NCBI RefSeq assembly: GCF_029227915.1
Contig: NC_079883.1
Location: 22,444,001-22,508,000, forward strand
Origin: Hydractinia symbiolongicarpus
Taxonomy: Eukaryota > Cnidaria > Hydrozoa > Anthoathecata > Hydractiniidae
Direction of reading: 5' to 3'
DNA: 64,000 nucleotides
Both the position numbers and the translations under genes were made by a program. Positions 44,301-56,691 of the stretch are shown one piece after another (within the stretch, counting starts at the first letter, position 1; the number at the start of each line of letters is the position of its first letter). A model generated the notes under the pieces. The model was not told where the DNA came from. It searched no databases and saw only the letters and a list, made by a program, of their open reading frames with translations.

Positions 44301-47300
44301 ATGTTTTTCCTGATTTTTCTCAAAAAGTAAATTTTTTTTGGTTGATGAAATGCAGTGATATCTGAAAAGATAAATGTTCTTATTCGTGTAAAACCAACAG
44401 TTTCCTACTCTCATGTTAAAAAAAAGCAATTGGGGTCTTCAATAACAGATATATATATATGTAAGAGGCGAGGATAGTATATATTTTTAAAATTACAATA
44501 TATTTCTAGTCACACTTTTTCTTGTTCAGGAAAGAAGACACACGGTCTGCACTTTTGACATCGGGCTTTGTATTTCACATCACAACATTCGTTTAGTAAA
44601 GCGTGATGAAGTCCTTGCACTGTAATACAAACATTGTTCAAATTTGATATTCGAATTAAGTTGAAGCTTCTGGCGGTTTAACTCTGGATCATTGTGTTAA
44701 CACAATGGCCACTGTCGCTGCGAAGAAAAACCAATCAAAGAAATGCCATAGGTTCGAAAAAGTCTCGGTTGCTATGAATTGTTTGATTTTAACAAGTGGG
44801 AGCTAAGTTTTATGAATATACTTATATAGCAGCCACAGAAAAGTAGAAATAGTCCTTTACAATAGTTTTGACAAACTGGTTTACAAAATGTTCGAGGTTT
44901 TCTTAAAAATTTTTATTAAATTTTTAGGGTTCTTAAGGCCACTTGTTCAAATCCTGGGGGGCGTTACTTCTAAACTAACAATGACATTAGAAAATTTCGT
45001 GATAAAGTGAAAAAAAAATGTACAATATGTTCTCTTTTTTTCAGTAAAGAAAAAAGTCCTTATAATTTGAATTATTTTCACTTATTCGGAAAAAGGTTAA
45101 CGAATGCCTAGATCAACTGCACCTATTTTCTTGGTCCCTTAAACTCGAGTTTTCGGAAGTATACACTGGATTTAATAAAAGTATTCAAAAACTTTATGCG
45201 ATTACGCGATGCAAGGCAAACCTCTTGCAAACAAAATTCCAAGAAGAAAATCAACTTGCGCCAAAAAACTCTTTTCAAACCATAGCTCAAACTTTCGAAG
45301 ATTTTTGCTCATAAAGGTAGCTAGCAGCTTTAAAGCTATGAAGCAAGCCAACATAATGAATTTTATCAAAATTGTGGCTTTAAAAAAAGCCGTTTTGTTT
45401 CCAAAGAGTTGTTTATCTGGAGCTTGTGTACTTGGTAACAGCTTTTGTTCCTTCACTCACAGCGTGTTTGGCAAGTTCACCAGGCAACAACAAGCGAACT
45501 GAAGTTTGTACCTCACGAGAAGAGATAGTTCGTAGTTTGTTGTGATGAGCAAGTTTGGAAGCTTCGCCTGCTAATCTTTCAAAGATGTCATTGACGAAAG
45601 AATTCATGATGCTCATCGCTTTACTTGAAATTCCGACATCAGGATGAACTTGTTTCAAAACTTTGTAGATGTACATGCCATAACTCTCCCTTCGACTTCT
45701 TCGCCTCTTGCCTGTGGCTTTCTTGTTTGTTTTTCTCTTGCCAGCCTTCTTAATCGCCTTTCCTTTTTTCGCTGGACTTCGACCTCTTTTTGGGCTTCCA
45801 CCTCTTTTTGGGCTTCCAGCTCTTTTGGGGCTTGCAGCTCTTGAGGATGCTTTCCTTGGACTTCCTTTTCTTGGACTTCCTTTTCTTGGACTTCCTTTTC
45901 TTGGACTTCCAGCCATTTTCTGCGTTGATTAAATCCACAAGTGATAGCGAAATGAAAACTTTGCATTCAATTTATGTATTTTTTTCAGATCCAAAACTCC
46001 CGCCATTTCTCATATTCGAATGCGAAAAAAGATCGAATTTTCCCGCCATCGTTTTAAAATGGAACAATGACGTTTACAACTACGTCTGAAAGCATATTTT
46101 ATTTCTTTTAAAAGGATCGAATTTTCCCGCCATTTGTTTAAATCGAATATTATTGCTTACAACTACGTCTGAATTCTTTTTTATTAAAAAAATAAAACTT
46201 CTGAAAAATGATTTCAGTTTTTAAAACAGATCGAATTTTCCCGCCATTTGTTTGAAATGGAACAGCAATGCTTACAACTACGTCTGAAAATAACTCTTAC
46301 AATGGAAAAAAGCGGACATCATCGGTGAAAAAAAAATTGTCCGCTTTACAGAGACGTCCAATTTATAGAGATTTTGTTAAAAATATAGGAATATTTTAAA
46401 CGAAAAAGGTTTTTCAAGCTTTACTTTACGAGGATCGTAAGTTAAGAGACTATGAATTTGAGTATAAAGGATTATATATAACAAAAATAGACTCTGAAAG
46501 ATTCCAGTGCAGCACAAAAAGCTTTCCATAATGTAAATAAAAAAGTTATAAAATTATAATTAAAGTTATAAAGTTATAAAAATATTGATGAATATTTTTT
46601 CTGTTCTGCTTTGTCGTTATTCCATTTTTTTTAGTCCGCTTTATGAATTTGTAGTACGAAATTTTATTTGGTGAAAAAAAAATTGTCTGTCTTATTGAGT
46701 GTCCGTTTTAGACGTTGTCCGCGTTTTTTACAAAGGCAAGTCCAAAAAAGACGTTCTATTAAAAAGGATCGAATTTTACCGCGCTATTTTTAATATGGAA
46801 TAGTAATTCTTACAAAATACATCACGAACTTTTTTTCGAAAAGATAGAACAACCAATCTATTTGCAACAAATAGATCAAATAATTGGAATGAATTATCTT
46901 TACCTGTCGTAATTCAAGCTGATATTGTAAAATTTCCTTCATAACCAAATACAACAACTTCAAAATATGAAGAACATCCTTTATTAACATCCTTAAAAAA
47001 AAAACGGAAAATTATATTTTTCTAGGTTTTTTATAAGCCTATTTCCCACCCTATTTCCTCTAATATAAAAACACCTCTGGGGGCTGTTATTAGAATAAGG
47101 CTAGTATAAGAGGAAGTCTATTATACCTAGAATTAAGTTTTAGAAGGGGAACTCGTTTTCCTTTAAATTCTGCTTCCACTCTTTTTACTCAATATCAATG
47201 TATGAGTAGCCCGCGTCGTCAGTAAGTTTAAAAGGATTGCCAAGGTTCGTTTCCTCTAGAACTTAACCTAACTTGGTTTAATAATCTTAAAAGGGGTCTA

Positions 47301-50273
47301 CAATTAGAAGAGGGCTTAAGGGGATCTTTTATCTTCAAAACCTTTATGAGGGGGTCTCTTACATAAAAACTAAAAACCCTAACTTGGCCTCGTGTAATTA
47401 TAGCCTTAGTTTGTCGTTGTTCATTTCTTAGTTTGTTTCAGCTTTAATTGGTTTTTACAGTTAATATCACTTAAGAATACTGTCGGATTGTGTTTTTTTT
47501 TTGCACAAGCATATCCCGATTTTTACTTGCTTACAAAAAACATATGCATACTGAAAAAAAACATTTGCATACTGAAAAAGAGGCAAATTTCCATAGGATA
47601 TTACGGAACTTTTTTAGTGCTTAATACCATGACCTGAGACTAACAGTAAGCATTTTTTGACAGTCTTAAAGAATTTAGAGACTTTTTTCCCACCAGAATA
47701 ACTTAAATTTTCAAAAAGACCCTTGCTTAACGCCGATTAGTTGAGGAAACGCATATTCGCAGCAAAATTATTTTTGCCCAAATTTTACTTTGGTCAGGAG
47801 GATTTTACACCGGCAATGCAATCTCACTTTCGTAAAAAAATCATGGGAGATTTCTAAAAAATTTTAGACGCTTTTTTATAAAAAACATAACGCTCATTTG
47901 ATCTAGTGCTGAGAGGATATGGATATATTTAATGAAACTTAAACAGTGCTTTTAAGTTAGTTTATAGTGCCAATTTTTATTTTAAAAATAATGGTGTCTA
48001 AAGCGGGTGGTATACGGATTTGATTCAACAAAATGGATCGCGTATTGCCGGCTTGACAAGGGCGTGCTTGACGAAGAGGATGCGGTACAATAAGCTTCGA
48101 GCGAAAAAAAGAGTTCGTAATTACGTTAGCTTTGGTTAAAAAGAACTTAATTGCTTCTTTACTACTCCAGATTTCCACAATATAGCGAAAGTTTTTCTCA
48201 CGGAAGTTTTTTTCCGAGTAAAGCAATTCCAATCAATTCGAAGTATTAAAATCCAATCACAACAACTCGAGTAACATTATCCAGGTAGGTAGGGACTTCA
48301 CTAAAAAATGACATGTACTTACCAAATTCTGCTTACAGAGGCAAGGCCAAATAAGTTAAAAGGAACGAAGAACCCATGTCGCATATGCGAATCTAAATAT
48401 CTTTTGTAACGTTAAGAAACAATCAAGGAGACGGTAAAAGTATAGCAACTCGAAATTTCTTTAGGCTTCAAAGAACAAAAAAAATAAGTGTATGTTATAA
48501 AAAGATACAGGAACGCTTTTTGACACACCACTTGTATCTAAAATGAGGATAAGAAAGAAAATAACAAAATCACCAGGAGACAATACACAAGCCTACAATG
48601 TTAAAAAAAATTAAAGGTATCCTTGATTAACTCATGAAAAGAATTCTATACATACATGAACTGCAAGCTTACTTGCACCAAGCAGTCGATCCATAATATA
48701 GCAGGTAAATTCCCTCCTTGGGATCTCAACCTGGTTGATAACGCATGCGCTAGAAGGACAAAATAAGATTGGTAAATTGCAAGAGGCATCAACGGAGGCC
48801 GCAGCTTCACAATCAACTGCTCCTGACATTCTCAATCGAAAAAAATCGGAAAGAGAAGACTGGAAATATAGTTTGAATCATAAACTAAAAATTATTTGCA
48901 AATTTATCATAATTTTCTTGGTTTTTAAGAAAGTAGTGAAATGATCTTTTTGATTCTACGTGGCGATTTACTTCACCTATTATAGACAAAACTTTTACAA
49001 CTTTAAACATAGAAGCCTGGAAACAAGTATTGACTTGTTCCTGCAGACAACAGTTCGCCGTACCATATTTTCACTTGATTTTCAAGAAAGTAGTCAGACG
49101 AGACGTCAGATTTCACATGACAATCTATCTCACCTATCACAGAAAACTTTCATAATTTTTAACAATTAACAAATATTATTTCGTGTCTGATATACAAAAA
49201 TATGTGCCCATCACATATATACCTGTTAGTTTTAAGTATCTTTAAAATATCTTGATAATGTATAAACATTGGGACGATATCCATTTCGTTATATCTTCGC
49301 GCAAGGCTATTTACCTAAAAGAGGAATTAGTAGTAACTTCATTTTAAACATACAAACTGAACAGACAACGCTGGATAAATAAGCACAATGGCCTGTTTCT
49401 TCTCCACAAACCTATGAATAATCTACCCATAAAACAGCAAACGTGAAAAGCATACTTTCTTAAAATATTGGAACGGTTTATCTCTTCTCATCTGGTTTTG
49501 GTGTTTGTAAATAATTTTTGAAAGTACTGCGACCTGCGATGCAACATCAAGTTTAGAAAGACGTTTCAAATCTCTTGAAATTCGATCATGGAAGTTAACC
49601 CATTTATCTAAAAGAGAAACAACACAATGAGTCCTGCAGTCAGCTACTAATTCTAACTTGGCAATCAAAAGGACAACTATGGATAAAATTCTTATTCTGA
49701 CATGACTTCATTCGTACTAAACGACACAATTTACACACCGGAAACCTTTTTAAACAGAAATTAGAGTCTTCATCCCTACTTGAAGAAACAATCTGCTGAC
49801 ATTATTTACACCGCCAGTAGCACAGAATTCTTTTTTTATTGCTTTTTTTCGCAGTTTTATTTTTAAAAGTTTATCTCAAATTTAACCCCCCCCCCTTGAA
49901 ACTTTTTGGGGGTAACAGGTTCATTTAAAGTAATTTAAACCCCATTTGAAATTAATAAAGACAATTGGACTTTCGTTGTGAAAGTCAAGTCTTTCGAAGG
50001 TACGGTTGCCAGCTTGATTTTTCTATTAATGATTTCGACTGTGCTTGAGGTAAAAACGATGACTGGTAGGGGAAGCTTTACTGATTAGAACCAAAGTGGC
50101 CTGGCTACTGTAGTGTGACCACGCCTAAGAGAATGTATTCACATTACTTATCCATATTTTTTGTTACCTGTCTCAACATTTTTCCATAAAACTTGGGAAA
50201 CTTTTTCTTCTTTGAACTCATAAAATCTATCATTCCAAGCGCAGTCCATTTGAATGTCATCTGTTGTCTTCAT
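41374..50273 (-). CDS. NEPRO: nucleolus and neural progenitor protein
   Basis: Eleven exons: 50168-50273, 49456-49607, 49223-49314, 48656-48749, 48509-48537, 48323-48400, 46904-46991, 43649-43725, 42976-43034, 42155-42229, 41374-41924. Phases agree throughout and give 466 residues (human about 567). NEPRO is a nucleolar protein linked to RNase P/MRP and ribosome production. Matches to the vertebrate protein include [15 protein letters not shown] (exon 2), GASKLAVH (exon 4), and a segment ending SVSRIW then [14 protein letters not shown] (exons 6-7), where the residue count between landmarks is the same as in the human protein. The C-terminal exon is Lys/Arg-rich and suits a nucleolar tail; it also contains one CPVC pair. 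Exons 8-11 are less conserved, and I join them by phase and weak similarity. The intron 43726-46903 contains a complete histone H2B gene. The intron 48401-48508 looks U12-type. An AG 17 bases before the ATG could be an acceptor. Confidence 0.88.
43138..43340 (+). mobile_element. tRNA-derived SINE in a NEPRO intron
   Basis: The head has TGTAGTGGTAACACATTCGA (A-box region), then CTCGTAATCATAAGGTTGCA and a perfect B box GGTTCGAGTCC at 43193-43203. The region resembles a tRNA of the Thr(CGU) type, but the acceptor stem does not pair over its full length, so it is not a working tRNA gene. A tRNA-unrelated body of about 130 bases follows. Confidence 0.6.
45376..45391 (-). terminator. histone mRNA 3' stem-loop
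   Basis: On the coding strand GGCTTTTTTTAAAGCC: a perfect 6-bp stem with a 4-base U loop, 21 bases after the H2B stop codon. This is the processing signal of replication-type histone mRNAs, which end without a poly(A) tail. It also shows that the H2B gene has its own 3' end inside the NEPRO intron. Confidence 0.9.
45413..45916 (-). CDS. sperm-type histone H2B with SPRK/SPKR tail
   Basis: Intronless, 167 residues against about 123 for normal H2B. The histone fold (from [19 protein letters not shown] to the end, KYTSSR) is canonical. The extra length is in the tail: four SPRK, three SPKR and one SPAKK motif, then a Lys-rich part. Such motifs bind AT-rich DNA in the minor groove and are phosphorylated in sperm histones. 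Sperm-specific H2B variants of this kind are known from Hydractinia and, separately, from sea urchins. The SPRK motifs come from a 15-base tandem repeat (about 45855-45912). The gene lies in a NEPRO intron on the same strand, with a 3' stem-loop and a TATA-like TACATAAA about 60 bases before the ATG. I expect use in male germ cells; this is inference. Confidence 0.95.
   Translation of the reverse strand: MAGSPRKGSPRKGSPRKGSPRKASSRAASPKRAGSPKRGGSPKRGRSPAKKGKAIKKAGKRKTNKKATGKRRRSRRESYGMYIYKVLKQVHPDVGISSKAMSIMNSFVNDIFERLAGEASKLAHHNKLRTISSREVQTSVRLLLPGELAKHAVSEGTKAVTKYTSSR
46031..46290. promoter_or_regulatory. three repeated blocks with E2F-like sites upstream of H2B
   Basis: Blocks at about 46031-46091, 46113-46174 and 46229-46290 share GATCGAATTTTCCCGCCAT at the start and ACAACTACGTCTGAA at the end. 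Each holds TTTTCCCGCC (46038, 46122 and 46236), which fits the E2F consensus TTTSSCGC. A weaker fourth block lies at about 46766-46815 with TTTTACCGCGC. They lie 115-900 bases upstream of the H2B ATG, inside the NEPRO intron. E2F controls S-phase histone genes in animals, so a role in H2B expression is plausible. No binding is shown. Confidence 0.55.
48401..48508 (-). other. probable U12-type intron of NEPRO
   Basis: The intron starts GTATCTTTTT, close to the minor-spliceosome donor RTATCCTTT. It contains TTTCTTAAC, close to the branch consensus TTCCTTAAC, with the branch adenosine about 12 bases before the acceptor AAAAG. There is no pyrimidine tract before that AG. Only this acceptor keeps the frame and the residue count of the family; the downstream TTTAG would put a stop in frame. 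Confidence 0.7.
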
Positions 50274-50902
50274 TTTTTTTACTGATTAACTAAAAAAGAA
50301 GCGTTACTTGAGGAACTTAGTGAATTAATTTTCACGTAATTTATTTTTTATTTTTTCAAAAACGATTTACACTTTTTCCTTCTGATTCACCTAGCACTGT
50401 AGATAATAGATATGTGAATTTCAGTCTCATTTTAGTAAATTTTACATAAATTTTTTTTTGGCGAAATTAAATTCTCGCGAAATATTAGGACTTGCTTAAT
50501 TGTCTTAATTCTTATTCTTATTCTGTCACCAAAACCGATATGTATAACTGTGAAAAACATCAGGACCTTGTAAATAAATTTTTATCCTAACTTATGTCAA
50601 CTACTGAATTATGTATGACAAACTACATCTATAGAGAGAGCGTCTCATGTAACAAAATGTCGAAACACAACGCATGAAGTTTAACAAAAACAATAAAGGA
50701 CTTATATTCATATTAAAAATGACTTTCGATAGTTCATAGTAATGTCATCATTTTACAACGTCCATAAGACATAATTTTGACTTGCTTGAAATCTATCAAA
50801 TAAAATATAGTTCATGTTCTTGAATCCTTTTGTAATGGGTTCAAAAATCTTCACCAAAAGCTTCCGTGGTCACACTTCATTTGAGAAAATAAATGGTCAC
50901 AT
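50274..50902. other. short gap between NEPRO and POLR3G
   Basis: 629 bp holding the NEPRO promoter side and the POLR3G 3' UTR. A TTCTCGCGAAAT motif of the dispersed repeat type lies near 50470. No other feature. Confidence 0.45.
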
Positions 50903-53900
50903 TTAGTACACAGGCCCCTCTTCTCCATCATCATCGTCGCCATATTTATCTCCACCATCATTATAGTAATCAAAATTGTAGTCATTGTCCTAAAAAATAA
51001 TTATTTTGCAGAGAATAAAAACGAGCTATAAAAAATATAATGAAGGTGTCACTATTGTATTGTTTTGTACAGCAAAAAAAACTTTTTTTCTGCTCAAAAC
51101 AATTGGCATCCACCAACCTGGTGGTCCGCACACATGAAAACTTAAACGAACTAAAAAAATAACTAACGTCTTCAAATTCTTCTTCCGCTTCTTCGTATAC
51201 TTCCTCTCCTTCTTCTTCTTCTTCGTTCTTTTCCTTCGAGTTTTCTACAACTTCTTTAGCTTCAAGGTTCTACAAAAAGCACAAAATTCTTAATGACGAC
51301 GACGACAACGACAACGAAGACAATAACAACACTAACAACAATACCTCCAATTTTTTCGACAACTCTTCTTTATTAACTTCCGGTCGATGTTGTTTTGCTA
51401 TTTTTGGTTTAATAGTTCCTAAAAAGTAACATTTCAAAGTCTAGCCTTAAAAGTCAAGAAATAGATTAAAGAAAAACCATTAGTGCATAAAATCTTATAG
51501 CATTCTCTGCTGAATCATCAAGTTATGTTGCATCACTGAGCCACGCAAGTTACGTTGTATAAGATGAACAGCAATACAGAAGCTACAAAAAGTTGTTGGA
51601 AATTAACTTGAATGATAACTGAACAAAATATGGCAGGTTCCAAAAAAATTCCTGTTGTCACGTGTTTCTTGTTTTGATATTTTGGTTCGCGTGTTTTTAT
51701 TTTTTATATTTCGATCGAATTTGTTTATTGATAAAAAAATTAGTAGCAGAAGTTAGTTACAAGAATTAGCATATAGAAGAACCCACCAGTGACCAATAAT
51801 ACACTAGAACCTGGTTACTGATATGTTGAAGAGGTAAGTATGAGGTATGTCACCTAGAGAAAATATTGTCTCTACTATCTATTACTAAAACATCTCGTAT
51901 ATACATTATTTTAAGTCACTACTTTATGTAGACAATAGAAACATTAAAACAACTCGAGATCATAGTTTTTTAAAGTTCCAAAGCATAACTTATCAGATAA
52001 AATTTTTTGTCATACATTTATTTTGGCAGATAAGGTATGCCAGAGTACAGGTCGAAAATATTTTAATGAGAAAAAATAGTGAGTTACATGAACAGATTTT
52101 TGGAAAATGATAAATGAAATGTATCAAGAATACGTGAAAATTGCTCGTTATCAAAGTACAAGTTACTGAAAGACTATTGCAGAAGTGACTAAGACACTTT
52201 TTAAACTTTTAGGGACTACTTAACAGAATTGAAAAAAAAATGAGTATGTCAGTTTCAAAATTGATATTTGAAATTCCTGAGGCATCATAAATTCTATTGG
52301 TTGTTTAACACATTGTTTTAAAAAGCATAGATTATTCCCTTCAAAACGTTATTGGTGATAAAGCTATCACAAAGAAAAAGAAAGCTGTTAATACATCTTT
52401 AATTGCAAAATGAATATCACAGTATAGACGTCCAGGACCACGAGAAATGTGTCAGAACAAAATAAAACAACTGCTCCCAACAAATTCCTCTTTAATTGGT
52501 TCTAAACAAGGCAATTAATGGAGCCCAAAAAGTGCTGCAGTATTCATCTGCATATCCTTTTTGGAGCAAACTGATTGGCCTGTTACCTTATATCTGATAC
52601 TCCACGTGATGACAAGACAATGAATAGAAACCCTATTTTTAAGTAAAGAGGCTATTAAGAAAAAAAGGCTTAATCCCTAAACATAATCAAAGTTCTATTT
52701 GTGAACAAATGGTGGATTTGAATTTCACACCAACAAGTCACCATTGTACTGATTTTTGTAAATACTTAGTGCTATTGGGTGAATGCTTTCTTAACAAATA
52801 ATCGAAGTAAACAAATATGTTTTAAAGGTACACAAAATAGCTTTCTCATCTAACTCAAACAAAGTTAAAAACATTGTCGATTGATGCAGAAAGAATTATT
52901 TATTGGTGTAGACGTTTTGGGGTTTTAGGCTGTTTAACCTATTTTGAAAGCTATTATTCAAAAAATAACCTGAAAAGATAGCAATGGGTCATATGGAGAA
53001 CTGACAACACAAGCAGTGTTGTATGAAGAGAACAAAATAAGTTAAAATTAAACAGTCGCTCTAACTCTATGAAACATGTAGTTTATTTAAGGCCAGATTA
53101 TCACACAGATGGTTGAAAATGATAGCTACAATACGGGCTGTCTAATGGATCGCTATGATCAAACCGTTGGAAAATGTTTTGATGAAGAAAGAAGTGCAAA
53201 AGAAGTGCAAAATCTTTAAATATTATTGAAAATAAATATAGCATAATCTGCTGAGAACATGAAACAGTGTTTTACATAGACGGCCTAAGGATTTTTCAGC
53301 AACAGTTGTGTTTTTATATCAGAATCCTAACATATTGTATTAACCTCTTGGTTCTGGTCAATGTTCGTTTTATAACAAATTGGTTCAACTAGCTGTGGTT
53401 AGTCTTTTTTATAAACAAATAAAAAGTTTTTAATTAAGATTCTGAAGTAGCATGTTTTATTGACCACTAATCATGTTATCACCACAAAAATCAACAGACC
53501 ACGATGCCTAAAAGATATATCACAAAAGATATATCATAATTTGGCTAATAAAAAGTTATCTATATATTAAAAAAATTATATTACCTTTATTTACTGTTTT
53601 TCTTTTACGTGAGGGTTTTAATTCTGCAGGAAGTCGACTCCAATCTACATAAAAGAATAACACATTTCAAGATTGCTACTAAGATTCCAAAATTCTCTCA
53701 TGATGTGGAAATTATACTGCATAATTACTCAGAAATAATTACTTAGAAATAATTACTTAGAAATAATTACTTAGAAATAATTACTTAGAAATAATTACTT
53801 AGAAATAATTACTTAGAAATAATTACTTAGAAATAATTACTTAGAAATAATTACTGGTACTTAAATGGACACATGTTTCAAATATTTCGATATCGAAATT

Positions 53901-55345
53901 AATTTTAAAGAATTTATAAGAACAGATTGCAGAAACAGTGTTAATTGCTTAAATTCTTTGACACAAAAACCGTAAAATTGTGAAATGAAATTACTGCTTT
54001 AAAAATTTTCGTGGGATTTAATAAAAGCCTGGCATTTATTAAACTAGTATATAATATACCAAAGTAATATTTCTAATAATATAGTATAACGAAGTAGAAG
54101 TGGTACGTCGACACTTTTTACCTTGTAATAACTAACAGAAATATGTTTTTTCTAACCAGCATTAATTATTCTAATTAATTTCTTAGAATTAATTTTTTTA
54201 TACATACTCCACATCAAGTAAGCAAAGCAACATTTTTACCTGGTTCCCACTGGTTATCATCTGGATTTTGGTTGTGTTTATAACGATCAGTGAATCGAAC
54301 AATGTCTGGAATAAAAAAAGAATAACAAAAAATCGAAAAAAAACTTTCAGTCTATTAAAAAAAAGTAGACACAATAATTTTGCATATTGATATTGAAATG
54401 CTGCCCCAAGTAGCATTGCTTCAATGCTATTTCCCCAATTTTACTTAGTCACCATGATGAGAGGTCTGATGGGCAAATAACATTTTTATTGGAAGGACGT
54501 GTCATAATAAATCTCCATCTACACAAGATATTGCTTTCTACTTCTTCTTTTACCTGTAAATTTATTCTGAAGATCTACATAGCTAAGTTTTCCATAGCAT
54601 CATATCTAGTCAGGGCGCAAAACCTCAAAAAGCATTATTGTTCAACTCATTCAGTGAATAAGATATCTATATATTTTCAAAAAGAATTTAACTCACGTAA
54701 CGAGAATTGAGCAAACAATAAAACACAGCCAGGATATATAAATTCCCTTTTGATGTATTTTCAAATATTATCTAAGAAATATTTTAAATCGTGAAATTGT
54801 TCTACAACTTTTTAAGGTGTTTTTTATTATAATAATATTTAACAAACCTTTCTTTATTGTTTTTGCTTTTAAGAAAAACGGTGAGTCTCTGATGCTTCCT
54901 CGAAATTCTTGACTTAACGCGAGCAAATATTCATCAACTTCAGTAGCACTTAAAGGAGTTGGTCGTTGTTGAAGAGGCTATGACCAGATGCAGAAAATTA
55001 TTTCATGACATGAGGGGACAGAGGTAAAACATAGGTACAAGGCATCAAGACATTTTAAAACGATGTACTTATTAAAACAAGAATTGTTGTATAAGAATAA
55101 AGGAGGCAAAAAAACACAGAAATTACAAAGTAGAGAGTTCCTTTAGAGATGGTATCATACAAGTAACACATTCAAAGTTGTCGAAAATTTCTAGCGGGTA
55201 TACTGCAATTAAAAGTTATAGTACTTACAGGGTAAGTAGGTGGCGGCTCAAGTGTTACTCTTGGAAGAGACTGTCCAGATAAACCCAAATGACCTATATC
55301 AAATGAAAGGTTTCCTCTTCCACGACCACGCCCTCTCCCAGCCAT
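50903..55345 (-). CDS. POLR3G: RNA polymerase III subunit RPC7 (POLR3G-like)
   Basis: Seven exons: 55229-55345, 54848-54977, 54240-54305, 53585-53644, 51345-51418, 51168-51269, 50903-50989. Phases agree and give 211 residues (human POLR3G 223, POLR3GL 218). RPC7 is part of the RPC3/6/7 subcomplex that opens promoters for RNA polymerase III in the nucleus. The start MAGRGRGRGRGNLSF, the LEPPPTYP segment in exon 1, the central RYKHNQNP...QWEPDWSRLP (WxxDWxRLP type) and the very acidic C-terminus (Glu-rich exon 6, then GDDDDGEE and the ending GPVY) are all in the family order. Vertebrates have two paralogues; this protein is similar to both, so the symbol is for the family. A 2.2-kb intron (51419-53584) holds decayed repeats. 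Confidence 0.93.
53721..53853. repeat. 14-bp tandem repeat in a POLR3G intron
   Basis: About nine copies of AAATAATTACTTAG in a row, nearly without change except in the first copy. A young minisatellite, about 80 bases upstream (coding strand) of exon 4. Confidence 0.9.
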
Positions 55346-56691
55346 TTATACATTCATAAATATATATTATTAAAACCTATAAAATATCAATGCTGAAAGA
55401 GATTGGCTATACTTCAGTAATTCACATAAACTGCTTAAAATAAGCATTTAACATTATGGGATGTGGCAAGGCAAGTACTTTTAAATTCAAGTAAAACTTG
55501 ATATTCAAGAAAAATGATTTTCATACAGCCTTGCTATTAAAGGTACAGCATATTAGGAAAAAATAATACAACAAAATAAATAAATACACTAAGAGTACAC
55601 TCTTAAAAAGCATATCACAAAGGCCTGTTAGTCATAAATTTCCAGGCTCAAAGGCTATGACCCCATCCTGCTTCACCATTACTACTGTCCAAACGCTAAA
55701 ATCCATAAAGACAACTGGTAAGCTCCTAATGTTAGTGATATTTTATAAGAAAAGCGATTACACTCGATATTACAATATTTTCTAAAAAAAAAAACAAATT
55801 TGAAAAAACATTATAAAAAAGTTTTTGATTTATTTAGAAACAATAACATTAATTGAGCAAACTGATAGCAAAATCAAAAACAGTTTACATTTTTAAAATT
55901 AATAACAAATTTACAAAAATTATGACAAAATTTGGAATGGTATAAGAAAAATACATGTAACTAAACACTAATGCACATATAAATAGCTATCATTATAGAA
56001 ATTATTTAATCTGGATAGTATCTTTGGTTCATATCATCGAGGATCCTGTGTAGGGGGTCCTAGTGCATTTAAACCTCCTGTTAGAGCTACAAAAGCTGTG
56101 CAATAGACGACAACATATCAATCCTGTTCTAATGCTAAACACTAAGCAGAAAGAATCGATACTAGGATGACATGGCTCAGCCAACATTTGGTCCCAAGAG
56201 TTTCAGCCCTGGAAAAGAGTGCTCTGCTACGAGGCTACCAGTCATTGTATTAATAAGTCAATTTATGAATGCTGTTTTGAAAAATAACTTCCCTCCTTAG
56301 CACAGCTTGCCACACAATAGTTAATGACAATTTTTTGAAGTCACAAAATTTGTACATTAAAACTGTTGATACTTTAAGTACAGAAAGTTTTGCAAATTTC
56401 AGAATTTTAGTCAAATTTATGAACTCAAAAAAAAAAAGATTCCCTAGTTTGCAAGCATTGCTTGTCAAGAAGGAAATGGAAATTTTTTCATTTCCTTTTC
56501 TTCTTCAAGTGACAAATTTGTTAAAAAGATTCAGGAATGCATAATTCTTACAATTTTTTTGCATTCACCAAAGTATCTTTCTGCACTTAACAAAACTACA
56601 CAGTAAATACAGTCTTGTAGGCATTTACCGAATTTTTTTTGTATTTTCTTACATTTAAATGTGTTACAAAATTAAAAAGGAATTCTCTTTT
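55346..56691. other. between POLR3G and the RING/TRAF gene
   Basis: No gene seen. It holds the promoter side of POLR3G and the 3' UTR of the gene ending at 56692. Small frames near 56250-56544 lie on both strands and have no domain. Confidence 0.45.

Noticed and set aside
44508-44618. Possible NEPRO exon with several cysteines between H2B and exon 8
   Set aside because: It has an acceptor and an open frame, but needs an upstream phase that exon 46904-46991 does not give, and its donor (GTGTGA) is poor. Joining exons 7 and 8 directly keeps the phase.
45202-45456. Minus-strand frame just downstream of H2B
   Set aside because: It overlaps the end of H2B and the histone stem-loop in another frame, matches nothing, and its start phase does not fit NEPRO splicing.
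45644-46089. Frames overlapping H2B on both strands
   Set aside because: Out-of-frame readings of the SPRK-coding repeat; H2B itself is unambiguous.
52400-53130. Possible decayed Tc1/mariner transposase in a POLR3G intron
   Set aside because: A few plus-strand segments (for example RPGPRE near 52425) recall such transposases, but stops and shifts are frequent and I could not place DDE residues or inverted ends.
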